A DNA stretch of 64,000 bases from Xylona heveae TC161. Lineage: Eukaryota; Ascomycota; Xylonomycetes; Xylonales; Xylonaceae. The DNA is taken from the NCBI RefSeq assembly GCF_001619985.1, contig NW_017264196.1, positions 1,426,001 through 1,490,000 of the forward strand, in the 5' to 3' direction. Below are positions 23,949 through 36,260 of the stretch, in pieces. A model generated the notes under the pieces. It was not told the DNA's origin and did not search any database. It was given only the letters and a program-made list of their open reading frames with translations. Each line of letters begins with the position of its first letter. Positions within the stretch are counted from its first letter, which is position 1. A program made the position numbers and the translations under genes.

Positions 23949-26462
23949 ATGACTTACGGACACCTTGATCAATTGGCCATTAACACGATCCGTGTTCTTG
24001 CCGTAAGTTCCCTGCTTCTGAAGCCTTTCCCAACAAACCCATTTTTCATCCCACAATTGAATGATGATTGAGTTCCACGAAACTCTGATTGCCTTTGGCA
24101 ACATCGTCATCAGCAATTAGAAGCCGTCTTCTGACAATCTACAGGTTGATGCTACTTTCAAGGCAAACTCGGGTCACCCCGGTGCCCCTATGGGCATGGC
24201 CCCCGTTTCTCACGTTCTCTTCAACAAATTCATGAAGTTCAACCCCAAGAACCCTAAGTGGTTGAACCGTGACAGATTTGTTCTCTCGTAAGTTCTCCAC
24301 TTTGATTGTGTCAAAACCCAATCTTCGAGTACCGTTCAGCCTCCCTATCTGCCATGTGCAGATTTGGAGGCGTTTGCTCTTACGGGTCTCCCATTTCATT
24401 GAAATGTGCATGTCACTAACTTGCTCCGACAGCAACGGCCACGGATGCATGCTCCAATATGCTCTTCTCCACCTCTTTGGCTATGATGTCACCATTAAGG
24501 ATCTCGAGGAGTTCCGGGTAAGTTTTACGACAGATTTTCGGGCATGTTGGATCGATGCTGACTGTATTCTTGACAGAAAATCGACAGCCGGACTCCTGGT
24601 CACCCTGAGGCTAACGATACCCCCGGTGTTGAGGTTACCACTGGCCCTCTCGGTCAAGGTTTCGCCAACGCCGTTGGTCTTGCCATTGCGCAGGCCAACA
24701 CTGCTGCCACCTTCAACAAGCCCGGTTACAACCTCGTTGACAACTACACCTACACCTTCTTTGGTGACGGATGCGCCATGGAGGGTGTTGCCTGCGAAGC
24801 TGCTAGCACTGCTGGTCATCTGCAGCTCGGTAACCTCATCGCCATCTATGACGACAACCACATTTCCATTGGTAAGTAGAATCAAGCAATGAAGTGTGCA
24901 CCAGATGGCTAACAGTTTATCCTCAGACGGTGACACCAAGGTGGCTTTCACTGAGGATGTCTTGAAGCGCTTCGAGGCTTACGGCTGGCACACCCAGTGG
25001 GTCAAGGACGGTGACCACGACCTCGAAGGTATCGAGGCTGCTATCGCCAAGGCCAGAGAAGTCAAGGACAAGCCCTCAGTCATCAAGCTCACCACCACCA
25101 TTGGTTTCGGCTCCAAGCTCCAGGGTACTGGTGGTGTCCACGGTAACCCTCTGAAGGAGGACGACTGCAAGGCCGTCAAGGCCAAGTTCGGCTTCGACCC
25201 CGAGCAGTTCTTCGTCGTTCCTCAGGAGGTCTATGACTCTTACCACAAACACGCCGCTGAGGGTGCCGCTCTCGAAGCTGAGTGGAACCAGCTTTTCGAG
25301 AAGTACGGCAAGGAGTACAAGGCCGAGCACGCCGACCTTTCCCGTCGTCTCAGTGGTCTGCTTCCCGAGGGATGGGAGAAGAAGCTTCCCACCTACAAGC
25401 CCACTGACGCTGCCATTGCCTCCCGTAAGCTGTCGGAGGCCGTCCTCGAGGCCATCCACGATGTTGTTCCTGAGCTCATTGGTGGTTCTGCCGACTTGAC
25501 CGGCTCCAACAACACCCGCTGGAGTAACGCCGTCGACTTCCAGCCCCCCGTCTTGGGCATTGGCGACTGGGCTGGTCGCTACATCCGCTATGGTGTGCGT
25601 GAGCACTCCATGGCCGCCATCATGAACGGTATCTGCGCCTACGGCACTTTGATCCCCTTCGGTGGTACTTTCCTTAACTTCGTCTCTTACGCCGCTGGTG
25701 CCGTCCGTCTGTCGGCTATCTCCCACGACCGCGTCATCTACGTTGCTACCCACGACTCAATCGGTCTGGGTGAGGACGGTCCTACTCACCAGCCCATTGA
25801 GACTCTTGCCCACTTCCGTGCCCTCCCCAACTGTATGGTCTGGCGTCCTGCCGACGGCAACGAGACCAGCGCTGCTTACTACATTGCCCTGACCTCCAAG
25901 CACACTCCCTCCATTCTGGCCCTTACCCGTCAGAACCTTCCTCAGTTGGAGAACTCCACCATCGAGAACGCCATCAAGGGTGGTTACGTCGCGGTGGAGA
26001 ACCCCAACGCTGACATCACCCTTCTTGCCACCGGTTCCGAGGTCAGCTTGGTCATTGACACTGTCAAGGAGCTCAAGGAGAAGCACGGCGTCACTGCTCG
26101 TGTTGTCTCCCTGCCCTGCTTCGAGGTTTTCGATGCCCAGAGCAAGGAGTACCGCCTTTCCGTTCTGCCCGATGGTATCCCCTCGCTCTCCGTCGAGGTC
26201 ATGTCCACCCTCGGCTGGGAGCGGTACTCCCACGAGCAGTTCGGCCTCAACCGCTTCGGTGCTTCTGGTGCTTACAAGGACGTGTACAAGGTATGATCAC
26301 CACCTAATCTTTTTCATCTTATATCCAAGCTAATTCGCTACTTTTCAGAAATTCGAGTTCACTCCCGAGGGCATCGCCAAGCGCGCTCTTGCCACCATCG
26401 ACTTCTACAAGGGCACCAAGCCCCGTTCCCCCATCAACCGTGCCTTCCAGCAGCTCATCTAA
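23949..26462 (+). CDS. tkl1: Transketolase
   Basis: Six exons (23949-24002, 24145-24287, 24433-24517, 24577-24871, 24927-26290, 26349-26462) give 684 residues, the standard transketolase length. The N-terminus [16 protein letters not shown] carries the catalytic SGHPG His. The thiamine-diphosphate motif GDG...N is in [12 protein letters not shown] through IAIYDDN. The pyrimidine-domain signature GVREHSM and the substrate-binding segments [14 protein letters not shown] and TGSEVSL are intact. It moves two-carbon units between sugar phosphates in the non-oxidative pentose phosphate pathway, in the cytosol. The coding sequence has strong bias to C-ending codons and few A-ending ones, which suggests high expression. 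Four introns sit in the first third and one just before the last 38 codons. Convergent with spermidine synthase. Confidence 0.97.
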
Positions 26463-27356
26463 ATGCGATAACGACGTCTATCGTGTTTTAGACTCCCTTC
26501 AAGGTCACGTGCGGGGCTCGTCGACAGATTACAGAGTAGACTTGTCGGCGAGGAAGGCAACGATGACGATGTGGTCTAAACTGACCATGAAAGAATTTTT
26601 CCTTCTCACGAGATCCATATTTTCAGATCTTTTATCATCAACGAAGTCATGTGGAAACGGGAATCTTATTATGTTGCGTACAGTGGCTTTCTAAAGATAG
26701 CGAAAGAGTATATTGCTATGGTAGTCATTGGCGCGTTTAGTGAGCCTTTTCTTTTTATAATTATGTTGTTCGGAAGGCTCTTGCCTTCTGCGCATCCTAT
26801 TTCGGGTAGAATAGGAAAGTAACTATACATATAAACGAGATGGTTCCTAAAGCATCTTACTGTTGACCTTTGCTTCCACGCCGTGAATTGTTGATGAAGA
26901 TGTCCATGTGATTCCCTGTCATTCTCAGTGCAATTCAATGTTGACATGAGGTTTTATCTCAAATAATGCAGCAAGTAACAATATAATCATTGGTGTGGTA
27001 TGCTTCTGTGGGATGCAGCAATTGGAAAACAGTACAAGCAATTCGACTCTAGTCGTGCAAATAGCTTTCAGGTATGGCAAATATGAAAGAGAACAAGTAT
27101 TCATTGATTTATTGATCTCCAATGGCATCTATCGTAACGACATGAGACAAAGTGAGCGTCATCGTCCTAGAGAGGTGAAGACTGCGATATATATGGAAAA
27201 TAGATGGTCCAAATGTATTTTAAGACCATCAAAGCAAGAACATGCATGCTTTTGTAGCGTTGCATGGTGATTAAAGAAGTTTTGAGACTGCGGCATGGCG
27301 CAGACAAAACATTGAACGTAAAAAGACGAAGATCGCACCAGGATTCCTTGACTGCT
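26463..27356. other. Convergent 3' flanks of transketolase and spermidine synthase
   Basis: Nearly 900 bp of AT-rich DNA between two genes that converge. Only short overlapping frames. It should contain both 3' UTRs; nothing else seen. Confidence 0.5.
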
Positions 27357-28733
<1,377 letters not shown>

Positions 28734-31603
28734 CTTTCTAGATTTGAATGAGGGAGATTGGTGACAGAGAAATGGAAGGCTGGTAATTGATCGTGGCCTT
28801 GAAGTACGGCACACTTGAAATATACTCCTGGTCAAGAACAGTGTGGAAGGAGAAAAGGTTGACGACCAAAGGAATATTGGCGGATCCAAAGATTTCAGGT
28901 GGAGCTCTTTGAGAATTTTCCGTTCTCGGTGGTGGGAGAGTTTTGCTCCGGCGGGGGTCCCTTCCTCTCTCGGCTATCGCATCTCCCACGGTTGCGCCTT
29001 CCTAGCTGGGCTGAACAGTCCCCTCTCGTTATATCCATCCAGGTATAAATTTTGGGATTTATTCAATTTATGCTATCAGGTATAATTTTCACCATTTTTT
29101 TGCTATCTCTTGCTTGTCATCTGTGAACCATTCGCAGCTTATCTTAATAGTCCTGAGATGGATGGTTCTTGCTCAACACTGGTAACCTTTGCTGGAGCTG
29201 GAGACCAACATAGATCAATTTACAGCTCCATCATATAATCGCCTTCTTGCTTCTCCTGCTGAAAGTCGTTTTTTTTTTTTTTTTATCTCGACGCTTTTCT
29301 TTTTTTTCGAAGGGAGTAAAAATTTTTGATATTATAAAAATTTCAATAAATGAAGTGAATTAAAGGTCAACATTAATTGTATATCCAAAACATTACATTT
29401 TCCCGGCACGAATGTAGGTAGGCTTGTTCTAAAGTTACCAAAATACGCTGCATCAGAATACTCTCCAATCTAGTCACTTCCAGTAAAACTACGCGGCCTC
29501 ATCTTCAAGGACTGAGAGCAAGCCAGCTAAGCACCTTCAGCCTCACTTATGATGCCGATAACTCAACCAGAATGGACTACCCTGCTTTACCAGACTATAG
29601 GTCTATCAGAGAATATACAGTAATTGAGAAGCCGCTACTACGGCTTGGAGAGAGATATGACTGTACTGCACTACCAAAGTACAATAGATTGTGGAACCCG
29701 AACCTCAAGCTTGACAAAGTTTGATCACGTTGAGCAAGGTTAGTAATGTATTCTGCAGGCAGAATCTTGCAGTAGGGCTGCATGCGATGGCTTGAATCGA
29801 CGACCCACAAGTAAGAGAAGGTACAGCATGAAGGAAAACTCCTCCAGCCAACAAGGGCAAGAAGGGCAAGGCATGTTCTTCTTGAAGATCCGCAGCGGAT
29901 ACGCTTTATCAAACATAATAATGAGACCAGTCTGTCTGTCGATTTAATCCCCGAGGCCGCCCACACGGCCAAGATAGTCGCAAACAATTTAGCTTGGGCT
30001 CACTCCCTCGGTTGATCAATTGACACATTACAGAGGTTATTTTGTCTCATTGGCTCCCTCCTACGACCAAATGCAAAACGCCTCCTACCTGGGTCGCATT
30101 GGGACGATGATTTAGTGCTGACATTGCCTAAGCAATTTCATGATTTCTTTTGTCGCGTCTAAATCCTCTGCAAGAAATACTCATGCTTGCATTATCAATA
30201 GTCAAACAGGGATGCGCGGCCTTTGGAGGACATAAGAGCTGGTATCGCGCCCAGTTAGCTCTCGCTCATGAGGGGGGCACAAACCTTAGTATAACTTAAC
30301 TGTAGTATAGGTATTATAGGTTCTTTACGCAGATAAATGGTTTAATCGAAGGAGCGACTTATTTGGCTTAAATCAATCTCCAAACAGCCGGTACAGTTCG
30401 GCAGTGCGCTAGAGCCGCCTCGGGCCCGAAACCAGGGGGCCACGTTTTTCCGTGCAAACCCTGGCCTCTCCTTATAGTTGGGCACTCCGGCGATCCTTTG
30501 CTTTCCGGGCCAAGCCCCCGTTTCCAGACGACGGTAATAACATTGCCTGAAGTTGCTCAAGGATGGGTGACCGGCATGAAGTGAGTGGCATGACGAGACT
30601 TTGCGCCACGGTAGACGCACCGATCTCGCAAGTAATGGGTCAACACAAATTGCCGCGCAGGAGTTGAGTTGCCTAGCATTGTTTTTGCCCGGCCTTGGAA
30701 CGTGAAAGGCATGAAGCCCACGATTGGTGAGAGAACAGGATCAATGACCGCAACACTTTCAACCTATAATACCATGTTTGAGACGCATGGCGACTACTGG
30801 CTCTTGCTAAGCTGGAAAACCGCACCAAAGGATGGTGAAAATTAGAGTGGGTCCACGAGGGATGGTCAATTGTCCCGTGGTGTTTAGCCTGATCCGAGCT
30901 GGAGAGAGCGGATTGTCGCCGACTAGTACTCCCACGCGAGTGATCGCTCAACATGGCGCTTTGTGGTCCCGTTCTCTATCAGTAGTTTCATATACCGTGG
31001 TTCATTCCCGCTTGCAAAACCTGACGAAGACTGGGGAAGGTTCCCAAGCGTGTACTGATGGTGATAAAAGCTCCAAATACCCATGCGATTGTACAAAGTA
31101 TACCCGACTGCTTGAGCTGCGCAGGACGAAGCTTCGAGCCTTATCGGCCCTGTTAAATCCCTCCAAGACTCGACTTTAGCCACTACTGGACCCCCTTATT
31201 TGGGATTCTGTCAATCCCAAGTGTTTGCACTTTTTGCGAGTTTGACTCGTTGAACTTCCCAAAGCTCGGTCAAGCGACCTCGTTCTAAATTTCGAGTGCC
31301 TGCGTTTATTTCGTTACTGTTATAATTTCCTAGAACCTCTGCTTTCAGCTTTTGAAACATACTCTGGCCGCGAGGGCCTTTCGTTGCATGGATCCAACAA
31401 TCGCACGGACCGCACGCTGAACCTTCTGAGAACCGCACTTCGATGCTTGTTGTTTTCATAACATCATCCAAACCATATCAGTCTCGACTGCCCTCCGGTG
31501 CTTATTTCTCATAGTCTACTTTGCTGTTTTTCTGCACTGTCGATAGACAAATACAGTTTAGCGCCTTCAATTAACCTCTTTCGCCCACATGCCGCTCTTC
31601 AGC
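28734..31603. other. 2.9 kb intergenic upstream of spermidine synthase and the G-alpha gene
   Basis: The gene starts at both ends point outwards, so both promoters are inside. A T run is at 29269-29284. The segment 30400-30620 is locally GC-rich (unlike its AT-rich flanks) and includes a 5S-rRNA-like internal promoter sequence at 30559-30573 (see findings). Frames such as 29595-29987 (minus, 130 codons) have no recognisable product. The spermidine-synthase-proximal 250 bp and the G-alpha-proximal 300 bp are probably leaders. Confidence 0.4.
29269..29284. repeat. Poly-T run
   Basis: Sixteen consecutive T, followed some 15 bases later by a second T-rich run. No flanking duplication that would suggest a retroposed element was found. 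Confidence 0.8.
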
Positions 31604-32916
31604 ATGTGTTTGACATCTCGCAAAGAGAAAATGGACGAGAAAAAGGCTCGCTCTCAAGAAATAGATCGTATGATCCGACAGGATCAGAAAAGGAATCAGA
31701 CTCGAATCAAGCTCCTGCTTTTGGGTAGGCGTCCCCCTAACCATCGGCATATTTTCCTTTTTGAAGCTAACGGGCTGAAAGGTGCCGGCGAGAGCGGCAA
31801 ATCTACCGTCCTCAAGCAAATGAAGCTCATAAATGCTGACGGCTTCTCAAAATCCGAGCGTAAGGATTTCTGGAGACCCGTCATCTTCACAAATCTGGTC
31901 TCCGCATTCAAGGTTGTCTTGGAAAATATGGACGAGTATGGTTTAAAATTGGAGAATGAAGAGAGTATAGTAAGTTGAAATTTTATCGGCTTGGCCAAAG
32001 AACGCAGGCTTATTTACTTCTGAATCGTCGTATAGAGATGTGCCGGCATGATTTTGGCAGACCCAGAGGTCCACGCCGAGCAGAAGTATCCCCGAGAATA
32101 TTTAGATGTTTGCCTCACTCTGTGGGACGACCCCAACTTCAAAAGCGGCATCCAGAAGGGTCACGAGTATGCCCTTCATGATAACATTAATTAGTATATC
32201 CTCCTTTATTCGATTCTGATGTCAGGAGCTTTTAACTAAAGCACATTATTAGTTTCTTCAGCAACATTCAGCGTCTATTTGCCGATGATTACCTCCCGAA
32301 CGATCAAGACATCCTTCGCTCCCGTCTTCGAACCACTGGTATCACAGAGACCACCTTTGACCTTGGCAGCGTGACCTATCACATGTACGACGTTGGTGGA
32401 CAACGCTCCGAACGCAAAAAGTGGATCCATTGCTTCGAAGGCGTTAATTGCCTCCTCTTCCTCGCTGCCGTGTCCGGCTACGACCAGTGTCTTATCGAAG
32501 ACAGACGCAGCGTAAGTCCCTCGGCTTGCAAATCACCACGTCTTCGTCAATTACTTATTTCTTTCTTTTTCTAGAATCAAATGTACGAGGCGCTTATGCT
32601 CTTCGACTCCATTGTGAATTCGCCTTGGTTCAAGCAATCTGCCATGATTCTTTTCCTCAACAAAGTTGACCTCTTCAAAGCGAAGCTGGCTACTAGTTCA
32701 ATTCGTCGTTACTTTCCAGACTTCCAGGCGGATGACGAGGATTATGAAGCGGCAAAGAAGTTCTTCGCTAACAAGTTCATCCACTTGAATCGATCGCCGA
32801 CTCGCGAGATTTACGTTCACTTCACGAATGCAACTGACACCAATCTCCTAAAGATCACGATGACCTCTGTTCAAGATATGATTTTGCAGCGCAATATCTC
32901 CAACCTTCTTCTTTGA
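31604..32916 (+). CDS. ganA: Heterotrimeric G-protein alpha subunit, group II (GNA-2/GanA type)
   Basis: Five exons (31604-31724, 31782-31969, 32036-32193, 32253-32511, 32575-32916) give 355 residues, the standard G-alpha length. The GTPase motifs are intact: P-loop LGAGESGKST, switch I around LRTTGITET, switch II DVGGQRSERKKW, NKVD in FLNKVDLF, and TNATDT. I start at the second ATG (31604), giving MCLTSRKEK. That fits the MCxG-type, palmitoylated but non-myristoylated N-terminus of fungal group II; an ATG at 31589 would add five residues (MPLFS). The C-terminus, NISNLLL, has no pertussis-toxin Cys. It should transmit signals from a seven-helix receptor at the plasma membrane. The group assignment rests on the N-terminus and memory of family members; a divergent extra paralogue is possible. 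Confidence 0.93.
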
Positions 32917-33700
32917 AGGCATCAAGTTTTCCACGTTAGCGGGGTTGTCAATGTCACGAAGGAGTTGATGAGGCGTTTCAAAAGTTTGTTTTCCTGATAC
33001 ACGCATTGCCCGGCAATGATAGCCTTTGTTTCTGTGGCCGAAATTTCTAATCTCGGCTTTTCTGGCGGCTGTATTGCATGAGCATATCACTATTGTACGG
33101 GATCACCCATCGACATGTGGTTCGGAGTTTTGAACTTGGATACTCTTTCATCCAAGTATATAAGTTTGGATTTTGGATACCACTTTTCCATTTCCGAAGA
33201 ATTCGTTGTTGCCAAAGATCCGCAATCTATATCAACCGAGGAAAGTTCTCTCAGTCAGTACTGCCGATTTTCAAGGCAAACTGCGACGCTCCCTCTGGTA
33301 ATGAGCATAATTGATCTAATTGACTCGAAGTATGAAGAAAGGAGGGGGATGGACTATCATAGCGCATTATCACGCCTGGATATGTATTTTAAGATAATAA
33401 TTCTACCAAAAGATTGCAAACCATATCAAGGAATCGTTTAATCTGCAAAAAGATCAGAAATAATCTCGTCTGTGAGTCTTCTTTGTGTCTCCCGAGATGG
33501 GATTCCAAGCCAAGCCAACTGCGGCGAACTCGGATACCGGGCACGCTTAGTCATCATACCTCTGTCTGCTGATCCGAAGTGTCGTCAATTCTCACCGTCT
33601 TCGCAGCAAGTGAGCCACCATCACTGCCAACATCGAATTTCCCCACCTTACCCTCTATTGGGTACTTCTTTTAAGGCATTTTTGAAGAGGACTGTTCAAG
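32917..33700. other. Intergenic between the G-alpha gene and mS38
   Basis: Nearly 800 bp between two tandem plus-strand genes. A 108-codon frame at 33115-33441 has no recognisable signature and probably lies in the G-alpha 3' flank. The last 150 bp should carry the mS38 promoter. Confidence 0.45.
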
Positions 33701-34987
33701 ATGTTCTCTTCAGCCCTTGGCCGGGTGGCCCGGGCGACACCGAGCACGTTATCGGTGTCGTCTGCGGTCACAGCGCGAGCTTCTCCCGCCTCAATGGCAG
33801 CCGCTGCCTCAACCCGATCAATCTCCGTTCGCAGACACCAGCGGCGCTATTCTTCTTCGAAGCCATCAAGTCCGCCAGATGGATCAGAAGGAATCGATGC
33901 TCAGCAACAGACGCCTAGCAACGGCTCTTCTGAGTCTCGGGTGGATGGCTCAAAACGAAACGCCAACCGCCTCAATCGGCGCAAAGCCAAAGACGCTGCC
34001 GCAGAGGCGACACACAAAGGGAAACATGAGGCTTTCGTGAATCTTCCCAGCGTTCCTTCGACACCTCATCTTCACCCTTCTGGTACGTTTCACTTCTTCT
34101 TTTTGTTTTTCAATAGAAGACAAGCCTTTTCTGGGGTATACCTTTTCAAAACTTTCCTATCAAATTCTAATCATATAATAGACGTCGCCGTATCAGCATT
34201 CTTTTCCCTTCACCGTCCTATTTCCATCACCTCTTCAGTCCCAGCTGGCTCCACATCCGCCTCCTTCAATACCATCTTTGAGCCTCGCACGAAGAACAAC
34301 CGGCAACATTCGGAGGTCATTTCCACTTTATCCTCCGCCGTCGACAGCCTTGAAGCCGCAGCGGGCTCTCAGCAGCAGACAGGTTATACCAGCGAGGAAG
34401 CCGAACTGCGGGCCGCTTTAGCGCAAGCACAAAGTCTAGATGTGAAGCATCTTGATGGAGCGCCTGCTCCCTCGTCGCTCCAGTTCCCTGGCCACCTTCT
34501 TACGGGCAAATTCAAGCCCTTTTCTCCTCCGCCTGCTCCGCGCCCTATGAAGCCCGCCGCGAATGCCGAGGAGGCTGCTGCAGTCGCTGAAGAAGCCGAG
34601 GCTGCAACTTCGGCGCCGACGAAGCAGAAGTCGTACTCGACGGTCCTGACTATCCTCGAGTCCACTATGCCCGATGGCGCCAAGACCTATACGGCCCGCA
34701 CGACACCGTTCGTCGCCGACGAGAACACTCCCCCCGCTCGCCGCTTCCTTGACCGTATGTGGCTTCGCCAGGAGCGCTGGGAAGATTCCCGCCGGGACAA
34801 CGGCAGCACCAGCGTGGTGATTGACGAGGCATCCATGCCTGAGCAGATCATCATGGAGCCTACTGAGGCTCTGGATATGGAGGCTATCAGTGTGAAGCGC
34901 CAGCGAAAATTGAAGATGAAGAAGCACAAGTACAAGAAACTCATGCGCCGGACACGTAACCTGCGACGAAGACTTGACCGTAACTAG
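33701..34987 (+). CDS. cox24: Mitochondrial small ribosomal subunit protein mS38 (Cox24/Qri5/AURKAIP1 family)
   Basis: Two exons, 33701-34082 and 34182-34987, give 395 residues. The intron has GTACGT and TAG ends and an upstream TTCTAAT branch point. The only conserved part is the C-terminus: SVKRQRKLKMKKHKYKKLMR followed by RTRNLRRRLDRN, the mS38 signature that binds the decoding region of the mitoribosome. The N-terminus (MFSSALGRVARATP, Arg- and Ser-rich, no acids) is a good matrix-targeting sequence. The ~270 residues between are low complexity (Ala/Ser/Pro/Glu), much longer than in yeast (about 111 residues in all). A conserved segment RRFLDRMWLRQERWEDSRR precedes the basic tail. It follows the G-alpha gene in tandem. 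Confidence 0.9.
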   Translation: MFSSALGRVARATPSTLSVSSAVTARASPASMAAAASTRSISVRRHQRRYSSSKPSSPPDGSEGIDAQQQTPSNGSSESRVDGSKRNANRLNRRKAKDAAAEATHKGKHEAFVNLPSVPSTPHLHPSGTFHFFFLFFNRRQAFSGVYLFKTFLSNSNHIIDVAVSAFFSLHRPISITSSVPAGSTSASFNTIFEPRTKNNRQHSEVISTLSSAVDSLEAAAGSQQQTGYTSEEAELRAALAQAQSLDVKHLDGAPAPSSLQFPGHLLTGKFKPFSPPPAPRPMKPAANAEEAAAVAEEAEAATSAPTKQKSYSTVLTILESTMPDGAKTYTARTTPFVADENTPPARRFLDRMWLRQERWEDSRRDNGSTSVVIDEASMPEQIIMEPTEALDMEAISVKRQRKLKMKKHKYKKLMRRTRNLRRRLDRN

Positions 34988-35809
34988 ACTGGGCTCAATT
35001 TCAAACGGAAATGTCTGGAGTATTTGTCTAGTCTTCTGATGTTATTTTCTTTTCTTTCTCTTTCCTCTCCTCGGACTTAGTTGCTACCCTTCCTTTTTCA
35101 TCTATCACGCTTTAGATCGTTATCCATTTTTTTTTTCGATTTGGTGGCCGGTGTTGGTTGTCACGTTGAGTTCCCTTTGAGCTTACCCGCTATCCTTCTC
35201 AATACGTTTAATGTGCATCGGCATATGTTCTCGTTGTTCTATTTGATTATCTCTTTATTGGGACTCTCCATTGGCATCATCACCGCACCTCATCATCATC
35301 ATCATCATATCATAGCTATTTACCATTGATAACCGTATATACAAATTTCATCCATACTTCATCTCACAGAATCACTTTAAGCTGATCTAGTTTCCATGAC
35401 TGTAAAAGAGTACGGGAATGTAATCACAAGGTACAGAGCTCAAAGTTGCAACACAATGGTGTACTCAAATTTTAGAGGTAGTAATGTGAATTGATTAAAG
35501 ATAACTACTATAAAAGCGTAAAACTCCTCCCCAGCTGTTCCGAATCAAGAGACGCTTGAGTATCAAAGCTCGCGGGCCTTGGATCTGGAGTCCCGCCCCT
35601 CAATGTCATCGTCTTTTGCGGACCATGCGAAACAAGGAATCATAGCGCCCAGGAACAAAAATAGAGTTATCAGAGACACATAATTAACAAGATGGAAATC
35701 GAGGTGGTATCGAGGAAAAGCATGGCGTCGAGATGTTGCTGGTCTTATATCAACAGAAAAATAAGACGAGTCAATTCATCGAGTGGTGGCTGTGACTTTT
35801 GAGGTGGGA
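34988..35809. other. Convergent 3' flanks of mS38 and pmp3
   Basis: 820 bp of AT-rich DNA with T-rich runs near 35130 and a CAT repeat at 35290-35309. It should hold both 3' UTRs. No gene seen. Confidence 0.5.
35290..35309. repeat. (CAT)n microsatellite
   Basis: Six CAT units in the 3' flank of the mS38 gene. It reads as poly-His in one frame but lies outside any supported gene. Confidence 0.85.
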
Positions 35810-36260
35810 TCACGTTGCCATGATAATGTACCTGTAACGCACGTTAGCCATAGATCCAAAAGTCATTATCAAGCTGGAAAGCCAGCAACTTACAATGCGT
35901 GAATTATACCCGGCACATAACCCAGGATGGACAAGCAAATGTTGATCAGCAGATCAGCACCGCAACCACGCTTGAGGAAGACACCAAGAGGGGGGATGAA
36001 GATGGCGACGATGATATCGCAGAGCTCGCTGTAGAAATGTTAGCGCCAGAAAGACCATCTGGAAGGAAAATTCCAGGCTCTCAACACAAATGACGATCAT
36101 CGCGGCAATAGCATTACTGCTATGGAGCCGATTGATGATTGTCAAGCATGGACAGCTGCAAGGAAACAGCTCAGTGCAGCCACTGATGCAGCAGACCGAG
36201 ATGAAGAGAGGAAATGGAATAAAGACGATTCAGGAATGCGACTCACCTTGCGGTAACCAT
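35810..36260 (-). CDS. pmp3: Plasma membrane proteolipid Pmp3 (UPF0057 family)
   Basis: Three exons (36260-36247, 36028-35894, 35831-35810) give 56 residues; the gene is too finely split to show as one frame. Exon 1 is only 14 nt and encodes MVTA plus two bases of a Ser codon. The mature reading is SELCDIIVAIFIPPLGVFLK, RGCGADLLINICLSILGYVP, GIIHALYIIMAT. This matches yeast Pmp3 almost throughout: two transmembrane helices and the family signature from PPLGVF to LGYIPGIIHA. Pmp3 proteins affect plasma-membrane potential and salt tolerance and are stress-induced. The 218-nt first intron is long for this locus. Splice signals are GTGAGT/CAG and GTAAGT/CAG, with frame kept at both junctions. Confidence 0.95.

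Noticed and set aside
24481-26250. Several long minus-strand frames over transketolase and similar plus-strand frames over spermidine synthase
   Set aside because: Antisense shadows of highly biased, strongly expressed genes; no independent signatures.
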